A DNA stretch of 64,000 nucleotides, taken from assembly GCA_946894095.1 (NCBI GenBank), contig OX335655.1:15934001-15998000 (forward strand), read 5' to 3'. Source of the stretch: Incurvaria masculella (lineage: Eukaryota > Arthropoda > Insecta > Lepidoptera > Incurvariidae). A program made the position numbers and the translations under genes. Every line of letters starts with the position of its first letter. Positions within the stretch are counted from its first letter, which is position 1. Of the stretch, positions 20,269-32,219 are shown piece by piece. The notes under the pieces were generated by a model. That model worked only from the letters and a program-made list of their open reading frames with translations. It did no database searches and was not told the origin of the DNA.

Positions 20269-20548
20269 TAAACTCTACCAAAGTACATTATATAAGTTTA
20301 TTTAAAACCAATTTATAAAGTTAATACTAACTTTCTCTTCCGCGCTTAAATAGTCTGATGTTATGGATGACGTTAAATGCTACGGTGCAAGCAATAAACC
20401 AGACTCACATTTGTGGTGAAAGAAAACCTAGCTTAAGCTGGAAATCGTTTGGTGAGGGCAACGTACATTCCACGCTCACGGACTTTTAACACCATTACGA
20501 TGCTATGGTGGACCGCAAACTGCTTTAGAGAACCGAGCCGGTAGTCTA

Positions 20549-20863
20549 AGTTGTCACCTAAATTGGCGTTACGGCAAACCGATCGACTGGCGTTTTCAAA
20601 TGTATGGAGAAATTGAAGAGCGCGCGCAGCGGGCGTTAAGCGAACTAACATTTGCGAGTCCGAGCTTGATTTGACAGCTTACTCAACGCTGCCGTAAATA
20701 CGTCGACGTTGCCGTTTACGTCCACTCCGCGTTTTCATACAAATCGGAAGTCCGAGTTTGACTTTGACAGCTTGAAAAAGTAAAACCACAGAATATATAG
20801 GAAAAACTTGTATGGAGTTATACTTATACGAGTTACGTAAACGCCAATTTAGGTTTGAACTGA
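20549..20863 (-). mobile_element. MITE, 'CACCTAAATTGG' family, minus-strand copy
   Basis: It starts AGTTGTCACCTAAATTGG and ends 'CGCCAATTTAGG', with the internal order reversed and complemented relative to 63614-63932. The right terminal repeat has decayed (AGGTTTGAACTG). Confidence 0.78.
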
Positions 20864-21094
20864 GACTACCTGCTCTGGTCGTAACATATAATCTCACACA
20901 CATATATACATAATCCCATAATTAAAAATGGCTCATAGTCTAGGGATATGCATAGAAGCAATCACGAGAAGTTCTCACAACCCTTTCTTCTGAGCACGCC
21001 TACATTGAAATAAGCCAACCATCCATTATACCCGTCCGGTGATCACAATGGCATTGAATACAAAATATGGACGCAACGGTAAAGAAAGATTGTC

Positions 21095-21232
21095 CGCGTT
21101 CTCTTTCCAGTTCAATGTAGCCGTGCTAATAAAGGGAAGGTCCTGGCCTGGCACCTAATTCCTTCGGGATACACCACATCAAGCTAATATCATAACGATA
21201 GTTGTGTGGTATAGCCATACATAAAAACAACC
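21095..21232 (+). mobile_element. SINE-A 3' fragment, plus strand
   Basis: It contains 'CAATGTAGCCGTGCTAATAA', 'GGTCCTGGCCTGGCACCTAA', 'AGCTAATATCATAACG' and 'GGTATAGCCATACATAAAAA'. It is preceded at about 20993-21010 by a trace of the same element on the other strand ('GAGCACGCCTACATTGAA'). Confidence 0.65.
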
Positions 21233-21257
21233 ATACGAGTTACTTATTATTTATGTT

Positions 21258-22068
21258 ACTAGCAGCCCGTCCCGGCTTTGCACGGGCTTAATATAATTTT
21301 AAAAAATATAATTTTGACACAATGATACACAAATAAACCCTTTTTACGTAGAGTTCCTAAAAAAAGAGCATATACCTACATTGAAATATTTGAAATAAAA
21401 ATTTTAATAATTTCAGCGGGAATGAGCCGCGCGGCTAGTTTATTTTGTGGCCTTGACTACCCTCCCGGACCCCTGAGTGACGCCTACAAACTCTAAAACG
21501 CATAGCTAGCCAAGCGGAGTTTTTTCTAATTTTTAAACTCATGATATTTTTCGAAAGGAATGTCCGAATCGAATAATTCAAAAAATAATATAAAGGTAAT
21601 GATGCAGTCTTAAATAAAAAAATATTTATTTTGATAAGGATTAATACCTAGGTACAAATAAAGAGCCTTTTCTAGCGGCGGTATTTAAATTTTTATTTTA
21701 AAATAAATGCACACTTATTGTGACATAACTATAATAGTTATATGTATGCTATTGCGACATTTTTCGTAGATAATGATGTGTTCTATAAAATTGTAGTAAA
21801 TCATTTTGTTCTATCGTGAATAGTTTTCGCAGCGCTCGCGATGTAAGGAACATTATTGGTAATTGTTTCCGCCTTGGGTTACGTATTCGGAGTTTTGGTA
21901 AGGATCCCTAATTTTTTTTAAATAAAATATAGCCTATGTTACTCGGATAGACTGTAGCTTTCCAACGGTGAAAAAAGTTTATCAAATCCGTTTAGTAGTT
22001 TCGGAGCCTATTCAGTTCAAATACGCAAACAATCAAACCTTTCCTCTTTATGTAATGGTATAGATTAT
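21258..22068. repeat. Interspersed repeat ('ACTAGCAGCCCGTCCCGGC' start), family uncertain
   Basis: The opening 'CTAGCAGCCCGTCCCGGCTT' and the closing part ('TAGCCTATGTTACTCGGATA', 'TTTAGTAGTTTCGGAGCCTA', 'TACGCAAACAATCAAACC') are hallmarks of a widespread insect interspersed repeat. No coding frame is present. I cannot assign it to a superfamily without a search. Confidence 0.55.
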
Positions 22069-22385
22069 CCATCCAAGTTACATGAAATAAATTAGCACCA
22101 TACCGTTTGAAATTAATACCATACCAAGCGTCTACCTGGTGTTAAAATTACCTTTAAACGTTCATGTTACCCGTAATATAATTATTGTAATTAAATAAAA
22201 CCTTACCCTGTTCATGTACTGACCATATTCATAAACTACCATAATGAACACATTATTTTTTCCTCGCGTACAAATTGCCGACGTAACTTATTCCTCATGT
22301 TACCGGCTATGATTGTTTACATACAAGCTTAAAATGTTTTCATTTTGGATTCTAAAACACATTTGGTCGAAATATACGTCTGTAT

Positions 22386-22553
22386 GGAATGTGACATCTA
22401 TGTATTTATAATCGACCGTGAAGCAAGGACACATATATTCAAGAACGATCCCTGTACAAACACCTACTTTACGAATATACTGCAAGGCTGGACCCGAACC
22501 AGCACTGTCCTTGCTTCACGGTCTATTATACATATACATAAATGTCACATTCC
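22386..22553. mobile_element. Short palindromic MITE
   Basis: Left arm 22386-22429 (GGAATGTGACATCTATGTAT...) and right arm 22508-22553 (...TAAATGTCACATTCC) are about 85% complementary over 44 bases, including 'GACCGTGAAGCAAGGAC'. On the minus strand the loop contains a B-box-like GGTTCGGGTCC. Confidence 0.75.
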
Positions 22554-23337
22554 TTGAAATAAGCGACGTACTTGCTTAGCTCGAAAAAGTATATTTACAT
22601 ACGTCTGTATATTTTGCTTTTATTAAATTACGTCTTAAATTAAAAAAGGTGGCTAATAAACATTGGAATTTTTTAAAAAATATAAAATACAGATATTTAC
22701 AATAAAATAAAAACATATGCCAATGCTAAAATATGACAAATCCGAGTGCAGTGTACTGTCTCTGGATGATGAATAAACAATACAATACGGATTCGGAATT
22801 GGGCTTTCTCAAGAGATTTGATACAATTAATTAAAATCTGACCACTTTTAGAGCTATAACCGGGCCTGACCTGACAGACGATTTTGCTAGTTCAATATAT
22901 GTATTTAGCAGTCGGCGTGAAAAATTGTGCCTTGACCAACGGACCGATATACATTTTTTTTAAATTATGAAATCTCAGAGCCCCGCTACCTTGACGACAG
23001 TCTGAACAAAATGCGTGGGGATGGCAGACAAAAATAAAAAAATCGATTTTCCGCGTCTTTTCCGAAACAACGTGTAAATCTTTATTGGTCACTTTAATAA
23101 ACATCTCCGACTTACGTGAGTATTAAGCATTAATTATGGGTATATATAAGTTTGCCATTCGAGCTGAATTGTTATACAATTGATGGAATGTGTTGTGTGG
23201 TTTAAGTAAAGTACAATTGTGTTCAAAAAATAAAATTGGAAAACAATTATGGACAAAAATAATGTGCAAACGCTTCCTCCTTTTCGGATTATTGAGTGAC
23301 GCGAATGAAGCAGGGTCTTGATGAGTACATCAAACGT
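22554..23337. other. AT-rich intergenic with a two-copy repeat
   Basis: Bases about 22720-22785 (contains 'AAATATGACAAATCCGAGTG' and 'CAGTGTACTGTCTC') are the reverse complement of about 58836-58905. No gene is seen in the rest. Confidence 0.5.
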
Positions 23338-23740
23338 TGTTTTTTTTATGTGACTGGACATGGATGGCTAATACCACACCTTCTGTCATGTTATTAGCCC
23401 AACACACCAGATGGGAACTAGGTGCCATGCCAGGACCTTCCTTATATTGCACGGCTACATTGAACTGGGTGGAAAACACGGACAATTTTCATTGCCGCTT
23501 CGACCATCGTTCATCCAATGCGATGGTACCAACCCGGGCGGGATTAACCCTACCACCTAGTAAGTAAGGAAGGGGACCTACAGTTAAACGTGGAATCCGA
23601 ACCACGGCCAGCTTCTCTCAACGGTCGAATGGTCACCCATCCAAGACCAGACCGGACCCAGCGTTGCTTAATTTCGGAGAGCGATCGCCGAAGTGTCGCG
23701 CCACTGGGCCACTGTTATGGGACCAACTCTGGTAGGTATT
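23338..23740 (-). mobile_element. SINE-A body with a 5S-rRNA-like head
   Basis: The body (23338-23610) is the same as in tRNA-headed SINE-A copies, up to 'GTGGAATCCGAACCACGG'. Beyond that, the minus strand reads 'CCGAAATTAAGCAACGCTGG' and 'CTTGGATGGGTGACC' (23631-23683). These match the internal control region (A box and C box) of eukaryotic 5S rRNA genes. Upstream of this is 'TGGCCCAGTGGCGCG', which resembles the tRNA-like A-box of the other copies. Thus one SINE body carries a different pol III promoter here. 5S-derived SINEs are classed as SINE3. Confidence 0.8.
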
Positions 23741-24670
23741 CGTTAACACTTATATGCAAGAAAAAACTTATAAAAACCACGGATTTTCAATTCAAATATA
23801 ACGCTAATATCGCCCGATGCATTTGTTTTAAGACTATTCTTTTTTCTCAACATCAAAGTGGTCATCAATGTTCCTAAAAATTTAAATTTTCATGCATTAA
23901 CATTCCTTCTAGCACTCGTTTCACACTTTTAAAAATATTTTAAAGGGCAAAAGTTACCTTAAATGAATTATTATGTTGCCGAAATTATTTTTTTGATGTT
24001 AAAACTAAACAAGTGATGTTTATTTAATCAAATAATACATACGGTTTGAACAAAAACAACATAATCCCTAAACAAAATTAAACTAACAACTTACTAAAAT
24101 AAACTAACAAATAATACTATCCTAAACTAAATAGAAAATTTCCTCCAAGCCCGCCAAGCTGCCCATAGTACCTACATAAAATGCTCTGTGTGTTTTCTCA
24201 TTGAATTTCCATGCTAATTCGCCTTATGAAAAATGTCTTAGCGCGATGGTCACCGGATTTCTCAATGAGCAGTTTTCCAATGCAGTCTGAAAAAACTTTT
24301 CGCATCCGATGACCAAGCGCCAAGCGTTTCCACAGCGATCGCAAGGAAATCAAAGTGGTCACGCACAGTTACCTTAAATATATTTCCAAGATAAGGTCAC
24401 ACCCAAATATCTCTTCATTCGCATAGATGTATTCTCATAAAAAGCTATGAAAAACTACCTCACGACCACGATTGTACTCGGCTCGGACACGAACTCGGTT
24501 TTTCCACTCCAGAGTCGAGTGCTGCGACGCGAAACGTTTGATGTTTTCGTAAAAAACTTAACGAGCGTCGGTAAACACGGATTGCGTAGGAAATGCTTTG
24601 ATGGTATTAATCTTCAATGTTTCGCCTCAAGTTATCTCCTAGATTGGGAATTAATTTTGTAATCAGTTAG
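23741..24670. other. Intergenic, no gene recognised
   Basis: AT-rich with short frames only. I see no repeat family shared with the rest of the window. Confidence 0.4.
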
Positions 24671-24878
24671 GTTACCTTGGCAAATTAAATCGCCGGGTGA
24701 ACAGGCAAGTGAGTGATTTAATTGGACATTTATTTTCATTTCGTACCCTGCTAACTGTCAAACGACGTGTTATTCGGACGAGTTAACTGAAATTTACCAA
24801 ATACCATTGCACGAAATGCACCTAAACGTCAGGTTTCGCCTGTTCACCTGGCGAGTTATTTTATCATGATTGCCCCCA
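24671..24878. mobile_element. MITE with 'GGTGAACAGGC' inverted ends
   Basis: 'CGCCGGGTGAACAGGCAAG' near the left end is complementary to 'GCCTGTTCACCTGGCGAG' near the right end, with diverged outer ends. A fragment of the same right end is at about 49528-49576. Confidence 0.6.
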
Positions 24879-25009
24879 GTACGGAAAAAACGATGTGTGT
24901 ATTCGGCATTGAGTTATATTATGTAACTGCAAATTAACTTAATGGAATGCGGCATTATAATATTTTTATTTTTACAGATGACAACGTGAAGACTAATTGG
25001 TAAGCGATG

Positions 25010-25645
25010 CACACCGCTTGGTAAACTGTATGAAGCAATCATATCTAACCAATATACGCAAGGAAATCGGCTTTATAGTCACGCTCAGTGGAACTGGCAT
25101 GTCCGAGCGACGGAGATTTCTGACAGCTGATCATTTAGAACAGCTGTCTGAGGGCGTGTTTCCTTAAGAATGGATAACTGCCTTAATTATACCTGTGCAC
25201 AAGGGAGGCTTCCATTACCGAGTCGAAAAATTATCGCCCAATCTAAATTCTCTGAGCAATTCCCAAAAGATGAGAAAGTTTGGTCTATGATAAAGTTTAC
25301 CCTATCATGCTGCTGTGTCTGATCGAACAGCAGCATGGGTTCCTCAAATATCGGCCCACAGTTTTACATTTGTAGCTTTCTTTTTGAAGCATGGATTGTA
25401 TTCTTTAAGTTGATGCAATAGAGTGTGACCTAAACAAAGCGTTCGATAAAGTGGACCACCTAATCCTGCTAAAGAAAATAGCTAACATTGTTATTAGAGG
25501 TAGTCGAATACGATGGTTCTTAATAGGTAGTTAGCAGTTTGTATCAAAAGTTCGGTATCCTATTGAGCTGAAATGACCTCTGGAGTTCCTCAAGGCTCGA
25601 ATGTTAATGCTTTATTATCAATGACGTCCGTAAGTATTTTTCAAT
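25010..25645 (+). pseudogene. Degenerate LINE reverse transcriptase
   Basis: Broken-frame translation gives recognisable RT blocks in the right order: 'WITALIIPVHKGG' (block 1), 'ITESKNYRP' (block 2), QHGF (block 2A), 'DLNKAFDKVDHLILLKKIA' (catalytic aspartate block) and 'SGVPQGSN'-like sequence near 25580-25605. The FADD block is not found. Several stops and shifts separate the blocks, so this is an old dead copy. The wording of the blocks fits Jockey/CR1-group enzymes rather than RTE. Confidence 0.8.
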
Positions 25646-26024
25646 TTTTTCTAGTCTTTTGAAAGAACTACATTCTTCAAAAAACATTAAGTTTTTTCAT
25701 AAACATTTCCTACCCAGGAATTAGAAACCGGAGTTTTCAACACAAGATACAAGATTCCGAAATAGACGAATGCCTGTGATCTTGGTCCTCTATCATATCC
25801 GCCTTAAACTACCTTGTCGGCAAAAACCGATACGGCACACCGGAAAACCGTAAATGTTAACCGCTAGCATGATAGTTAACTTTACAATTACGTAGGCCAT
25901 ACCTAAAAATATAAAATAATGCTTTCTAATCAAACGACCGATCTATAAATTCCAATATCAAGGCCATGTTTCACATCATTTGGAACTCCAAATTGAATCA
26001 AGTAGATGCAGTGTTATAATTTAA

Positions 26025-26205
26025 AGTTTTAAATCTGTGAATCAAAGACGATTAACTGTCATATTTTGAGCTCAAAAATTTTGAATGAAATGTAAATAAC
26101 TACCATAGTTTTAAACTCATAATCTCCGAATCAAATACGAATAACTGTCATAATTTTAAGCTAAAAATCTCTGAATCAAGTACGAATAACTGTCATTTTA
26201 AGCCC
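26025..26205 (+). repeat. Degenerate tandem repeat, about 3 units
   Basis: Units contain 'AATCAAATACGAATAACTGT' and 'CATAATTTTAAGCT'-like blocks at about 26035, 26120 and 26170, with 45-85 base spacing. It is imperfect and AT-rich. Confidence 0.55.
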
Positions 26206-26484
26206 CACCCAAAATAACCTCTTCCGATAACATCGTCGCTCCAAAAGCAGACCGTTACTGTGATAATATCGCCGCCAACACTTGACTCGAGAAATAAAAG
26301 ATTCACTTTGCAAAACTTTCGTTTATGCGATGTGCCGGTTCCGTTTTCGACCACAAGCTGCCACAGATATGCGAACACGCCAATTACAGACAAATTAAGG
26401 TCGAATTCGTGGTTTATTAACCGATATTTAAATATTTTCAAGGATACCTTTTCATTTTTCAACTACTCAACTTCATTCAACGTC

Positions 26485-26922
26485 ATCAACGTCATTTACT
26501 CAACTTGTGTTACACAACTTATGCTCCCGATTATGACTTATGGATGTGAATCTAACGGTCGCCGTTCTCCAAAAGTTGAAGGCCATGCTGAGAATATCGC
26601 TACGGGATATGGTGCGCAACGAGGCAATCCACCGACGTACCAAAGTAGTCGATATTGGACACCGGGTGGCTAAGCTCAAGTGGCAGTGGGCTGGTCACGT
26701 CAGCCGAAGAGACGACGACCGTTGGAGTAACCGTGTCCTGCACTGGCGGCCGTGGACAGGAAAACGGAGTGAGAGAAGACCACCCGCCAGGTGGGACGAC
26801 GACATCAAGTGCGTGGGCGGAAAGCAGTGGTTCCGTAGCGCTGAGGACTGGAGGAAAATTGGAGAGGCGTATGTCCAACGGTGGACGCAAAAACGCTGAC
26901 TGACTGACTGAAATGATGCCAT
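26485..26922 (+). pseudogene. RTE-type LINE C-terminal fragment
   Basis: Two overlapping frames give 'VLPIMTYGCE'-like (LMLPIMTYGCES) and then, at 26540-26899, 'SLRDMVRNEAIHRRTKVVDI', 'KLKWQWAGHVSRR', 'RRPPARWDDDIK', 'AYVQRWTQKR'. This ordered set is the standard C-terminus of lepidopteran RTE-type retrotransposons. A one-base frame change joins the two parts. The element ends with a TGACTGACTGACTGAAATGATG-like tail typical of RTE 3' ends (positions 26899-26922). The 5' part, including endonuclease and catalytic RT, is absent. Confidence 0.85.
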
Positions 26923-26985
26923 TAAATTATGGTTAAATGTACGACATCTAAATTAATAATTGAATATTTAATATAATAAAAATGT

Positions 26986-27106
26986 AATGTTTTGAAAACT
27001 TACGGTTTTCCGGTGTCCAATGCCGTGCTTGGCCGACATGTTTCGCTTCCCACGACGGAAGCATCGTCGCATTGCACACCGGAAAACCGTAAGTTTTCAA
27101 AACATT
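26986..27106. mobile_element. MITE, 121 bp, with about 35-bp perfect inverted ends
   Basis: The ends AATGTTTTGAAAACTTACGG and its complement continue through 'TTTTCCGGTGT'. The core is about 50 bp and GC-rich. A loose end of the same family ('ACACCGGAAAACCGTAAATG') is at about 25835-25855. Confidence 0.82.
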
Positions 27107-28539
27107 ATGTACAGCGACGGTGTAAATCTAAGAACATATATAATAAAAATGGTCTGAATATTCGGCTAAAACAGGGTTCAGCCTGCGAAACTCGGATTCC
27201 ACGTCTGAATTATTTTTGACTTCGCATCACATGAGCTATCCGCACAAATTGTTTGGATAGCTTAGATGTTAGAACGGCCGACATGTAATCCGAAGGTTGC
27301 AAGTTAAAATCCCGCTTTTGGACAATAATGTAACGGTAGTCGTCTAGTCCAATAATGTAACGGTTTTTATTTTTCAAAATAAGATTATGAAATTCAATGT
27401 AGATTAAGGGGCTTAACCTGAAATTAAGATCTTGCCTGCCACGTTAGTTCTGCGAGATATTTTCTTTTAATGTTGGTAAGCTAAACTATACATGGAATGC
27501 AATATTTTTCAATGTTAAGACTGGCCTCATTTGAAAACCAATGTTACAATTCAATTAATATTTATTATATTACATCAGGCAACAAACGTGTCTGCAGGTT
27601 TTTTTTTTTAAATCTAAAACGAATGAAATGAAATCCAAGAGAAAATATTCACACAAATTATGTTTTCTCCGTGGTTTGAGCCAGGATACATTAACCGAAA
27701 AACAAAAACATCCCGACACTGATATTTGCTTTCTGATATCAAATATCAAGTAAATTGGAACAATGGTTTGTCTGGGGAGCGTAATTTTCTGATGCTTACG
27801 GGCAACCTTAACACGTCAAGTAAAAATACCGTTTCGTTGATCATTCCATCAATGTCAATATTGATTATAGACTCTGTCGTTCATTCACCTCCACTCATCC
27901 TACCTGCAAATATTTCACAACTTTACGTCTACACTTGTTTATGTAACTATTTATCTTACAAGAGGAAGGCGGACCATTTCTTCAAAAGTCATTACACATT
28001 TATTGTACTAACCACGAATGCTTGTCAAAACTCGTGTCGAAATCCCGCTGAACCCATGACAGATATGGACGTTAATGTATGCACAGTTTTATTCATGAAA
28101 TTAATTATGCATTCTGTCGGAGTCATATTTAGCATTTTTTTATAATTAATTCTGAAATTGTAACGCTTTTTTTCTCCTTCCGATTTTCGCTCCGGTGACC
28201 GCGTTTTTTCGGTACGGAGAAACCAGCCGGTAGGCTAGTCTTTTTTGTACGAATGTCGAGCTTTTTTCGAGCCTTCATATCGAACCGTTCCATCAGTAAA
28301 CACGCTCTTGGAGAGCTCAGGTTGCTAATGAAGTATCCAACATTGATACCTATTCTATTGCATACATTGAAATTTTGAATAGTATAAACAATTTAAATGT
28401 ATCCATCAAAGCAATACTAGAAAAAATTAAATCTACAGATATGTACTCACCTTTAGGTATCAGAAATCACACATCCAAATTAACTGCTTCGATCCAAACA
28501 CAGTTTGCTATCAAGACCAGTTGATACAAAAGTGTTAAA
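27107..28539. other. Intergenic with a tRNA-Thr-like fragment
   Basis: Bases about 27257-27325 look like a decayed tRNA: 'TAGCTTAGATGTTAGA' (A-box-like), 'CATGTAA' (anticodon loop with TGT) and 'GCAAGTTAAAATCCCGC' (B-box-like). A similar minus-strand sequence is at about 57655-57720. These are probably SINE heads derived from tRNA-Thr. An open frame at 27726-28145 has no recognisable feature. Confidence 0.45.
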
Positions 28540-28649
28540 ATGTTCCAAAAGCAACCGTTTCATCAAAAACTCCGGGAACAAATTCGCAAGTCAACTGCAC
28601 GATCACCAGTCAATGAAATCATCCGAACCACAGTGTCATTAACACCAAA

Positions 28650-29031
28650 TCACGACTTCACCCGAACACTTTCATTAATTCCTTGCGCCGTCCGCCGGGT
28701 CACGACGACGCGAACGCCGCACTTTTCAGAGGTGCTAGAACGTTGCAAAACTTTCGTCACAAAAGTTGACGTAACACGAGGGAAAACTGCGCGCGGCGAC
28801 GTCGCACGTTCTCGCCGCTCGAAAACCGAGCAGCTACTGCTGATAACACGGGCAGGGGAGCTGGCGAAGGCTGTGTGCGAGCTTACGAAGATTTGAACGC
28901 GTAGAGTTCGCTCTGCCGAAAACCTTCAAGCTATTACCCACCTTAGTTGTCTTCATTTAAGATATCTATTGGCCGGAGGATGCACAACCATGAGTAACCA
29001 TGGCGGAGAGGAGGCGACGCAAGATTACGGT
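28650..29031 (+). other. Candidate promoter/5' exon island with a short coding start
   Basis: A CpG-rich island lies in AT-rich DNA. At 28990 an ATG in a good context (ACAACCATGA) opens MSNHGGEEATQDY, and the 14th codon is split by a consensus-like donor CG|GTACGT at 29029/29030. This would be a 40-base coding part of a first exon in phase 1. I do not recognise the protein and no following exon is visible, so this is a hypothesis. Confidence 0.3.
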
Positions 29032-30048
29032 ACGTCGAGCGCAATGGTTTTATTCTGTCTTCTCGGTGCGGAAAAACAGCGCTTACGGCCCAAGCGTAGA
29101 GACTGTTTTTTCTCAGGGTGATACCGTACGGTAGAGCCTTTTATTTTTCGCGCTTAGAAGTGAGTACGGACGGGCGCAAGATGCGGACTTTCTAAACCGA
29201 AGCTGTGGGTCCGATCGCTGGGCCTTGGACAGCAGTGAACTGCACGTTTAAGTGATCTTGTATTTATCGTCGACAAAAAAAACGGTTGCGGTGTAGTCGT
29301 TATTTTCGTTCGACATAGTTAGCCATTCATTAGGTCGATAGCAGTTCGAAAATAAAATATTTCATTTCTTGCCTCCTCAACATTTTTCAAACCAAATATC
29401 ATTCACTACAGTTCACAACAGCTATCACAATCCCCTACATTTTGGTAATCACAACCTTCTATAACACAAATAAATCTAGCATTGGAAACACAACCCAACT
29501 TTGTAATTATTTTTTCAGATAAAAAGAAACATTTTTTTAATTTAGTTTATCACAAATTGTTTCATTTTATGTGAAATTCAATTGTAACTAAATGATATTG
29601 TTAATTTGTAAATATATATACAAATATATTATTTGCGAACGAGGTCGATTTCAACGCCAGTTGCTGGGATATTCAGTAGGCGCATACATATATTATATTT
29701 TCAGAAGCCAAAATTTTAGTAAAACGTAGTTTATAGTTAAAAAACATTTTTGTTTTAATATTCTTTCTTACACAATTGTCTAAATCACTGCAAACAAAGC
29801 GTTCCCAAGTGAAAATCTCATAGATAGACGTGCAACGCACCGTATTTTATTGAGGATATTTTTTGCCTTGGGACAACAACGTAATATTTAGAAGATTGCT
29901 TATTTTCTCTGCAATGAATAATAATCTTATCCATTATATCGGATACGTGACGCTTAGTCTAGCAAGAGTCTGAGTAGATGGTATTATTTCTGGCATAGGA
30001 CGGCAGTGGTTTCAGGCATGAATGTTGGCCGGTGTGAAGCGTTAAGAA
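29032..30048. other. Intergenic or intronic, nothing recognised
   Basis: It is GC-richer until about 29250, then AT-rich. If 28990-29029 is a real exon, this would be its intron. Confidence 0.35.
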
Positions 30049-30359
30049 TGTTCCGACCCAAATAAAGTTGTTTGCACACATAACGCAAAAAGTTAATAAA
30101 AGATTAATATAGTCATATTTGCAGCGAAAACAATTTCACAATTTCAGGATTATTGGTTTTGTCATAATTTATTTAAATACGATTTTTATTTAACAGCGCC
30201 ATCTAACGGTGTAAAACTTCTAATCGGCAATTAAAACGAAACCATTAAACCTGAAATTGTGAATATGTTTTCGCTGGAACTACTATGGCTATATTTAATT
30301 ATTTAAAGTGCAATACTTTTTGCGTTCTGTGTAAAAAAAACATTGTATGGGTCGGAACA
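30049..30359. mobile_element. MITE, 'TGTTCCGACCC' family, copy 1
   Basis: The ends are TGTTCCGACCCAAATAAAG and CATTGTATGGGTCGGAACA, with inner complementary blocks 'CGCAAAAAGT' / 'ACTTTTTGCG' and 'CACAATTTCAGG' / 'CCTGAAATTGTG'. It shares the interior 'CAGCGCCATCTAACGGTGTA' with the copy at 56540-56894. Non-coding. Confidence 0.85.
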
Positions 30360-31965
30360 TCCTTAAGATGTACAGAGCGCATCACCCTCGGTACCACAGT
30401 AGGCATTGGCATTTGCAAGGAAAATGCAGGCGTGTCCAATGCGTGTCGTCTAGGGTGCTGCCGTTTGTACATAATGAGTGGTTCAGTCCATCTCACTGTT
30501 CTACGTCGGACTTGCAGCTAAACCAAATAAGTCTTAGCCAAGAACGGGTTTTAAGCTGTACTAGACACACGATTAATTGTTAGACTTAATTTTATAACTT
30601 TGTTTAGAATTTTAGTAAGACTATTGAATGATCGTGTATATTCGATAAATTAATGATTAATAAATTAATTAATTTTGTTTTTAAGAGAGTTCATTTGTTC
30701 CATTTAAACTGTTTACCAAAACTGTAAGTTAACATTTACATTGGTCCTAGGTGCCTTATTCATTATACATTTTATCATAATTGTAGACGGAAAAAAATAG
30801 AACCCAGTGAAAATTCTTTGCGGATTCTTCTTCACTGATTTCATTGAATTCGCGGATCCATCAATCAGTTTGTGATGTAACTAAGTGCAGTGAACTTTCA
30901 ATAAAGAAATGAATTGAAATGAAACATGTTAATTTTGATATAAGCTAATTTCGGTTATTTCAATAATCGCGCCGACATGTTCTACACCAAGATAAGACTG
31001 AGGTCCTATTTTATTTGACGTTTTGTTGTGGTGAGCCTTAAGAAGGATAATAAAATTAAACAATATGAATATCCTCGATAGCATTAGTAGACCGAGTAGA
31101 CCGAAAAAGGACCGTCCCCAGTCGCGCGTAGGCACATAAAATATCTGTTTGTGTATGTAATAAAACTTTATTAATTAACATCCGTCTACTAAATAATAAG
31201 AAAAGTTACAAGGGTGCTTTGAAGAGGGTAGAACGGCCAAGGGAGACGCGTTTGCAAAAAGTGCTGACACCGTGGAAATATAATAACCACAATAAAACAT
31301 GTCGCAGACTCCCCAGCTGCGACATTCCGCTACTTAATCGTTCTTGCGCAAAAACACGGCATGGGTTTTTTTACGATGCACTCAGTATGATGATTTGGGG
31401 GAAAAAAATGTATTTAGCTATTTTTACTTCGGAAGGCGATGAACGGTAAAAAAAAATAGGAACCTATTATTTTGTATCGAAATGCAAGAATCACCAAAAG
31501 ATAGTATTTATTTTAATTGAAATGAGTGTATGCCTTTTAGAAAGAACACTCTAAGGGCCGAGTGCACGAAAGGAGAAAAAATCAAAATCAACGTCAAAGT
31601 ATGATAGGAACTCTATGCGGATCACTAATAGTGACGTGTTTGAACATTGATTAACTCGGCCATCTCTTCGTGCAACCGGGGCTAAGGCTCGCCCTATTTG
31701 GTAAACGTGCTCGTTGCACTATATTTATGAAGTAATTATTGTTACAGCTTTGTTTCTATATTTACTTGCTTCTAAGTCGATAGTAGAATAATTTCACATC
31801 CGTTTAAAATGGCGACACACTTGGTGGGTACGAAAAAGTATGTTTTACTTAAGTCAGCCTAGGACTATTTTGGTGACGACAGCAATATGTTTGATTGTTA
31901 AATTCTTGCAGTAAATGTTCCTAAAGCAGGTAAAGCGTTTAAACGATGTAGATAATTTTTTTTAT
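30360..31965. other. Intergenic, one weak palindromic repeat
   Basis: Bases about 31550-31685 have weak inverted ends (GCCGAGTGCACGAAAGGAG against CTCTTCGTGCAACCGG), possibly an old MITE. No gene is recognised. Confidence 0.4.
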
Positions 31966-32176
31966 GTTAACCGCGGCATTTGGCGTACGCCAGACCTCAC
32001 ATGTAGGGAATGCAATCCCGATCCCGCGGGATCCCGATCTCGCGAGATCTCGTGTAATTTTTCGGGATCAATCCCGACGCATCATATGACGAGATCCCGT
32101 TCGAGATTGACGGGATTGGGCGGCAGTGGTCAGCGACGCTCCACACGTCCACTTGGGGCGCAAGCGGTGCGGCGCG

Positions 32177-32219
32177 CTGTTTAGCTTTCCTGCCGCGAGC
32201 GGCAGGAACGCCAAACAGC
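32177..32219. repeat. GC-rich hairpin inside the hAT element
   Basis: TTCCTGCCGC and GCGGCAGGAA (32187-32196, 32199-32208) are perfectly complementary around GA, extended by GCTGTTT / AAACAGC. It is a strong cruciform or RNA hairpin. Confidence 0.8.

Noticed and set aside
23631..23683. A genuine 5S rRNA gene
   Set aside because: Only the internal promoter part matches; the 5' third and 3' end of 5S rRNA are absent and the sequence is joined to a SINE body.
27726..28145. 139-codon frame as a host gene
   Set aside because: AT-rich, no signal peptide, domain or splice context; length is possible by chance in a 64-kb AT-rich window.
28540..28896. 118-codon frame as a coding gene
   Set aside because: It begins in AT-rich sequence and runs into a CpG-rich island; Arg/Thr-rich composition without motif. 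The island is more likely 5' non-coding sequence.
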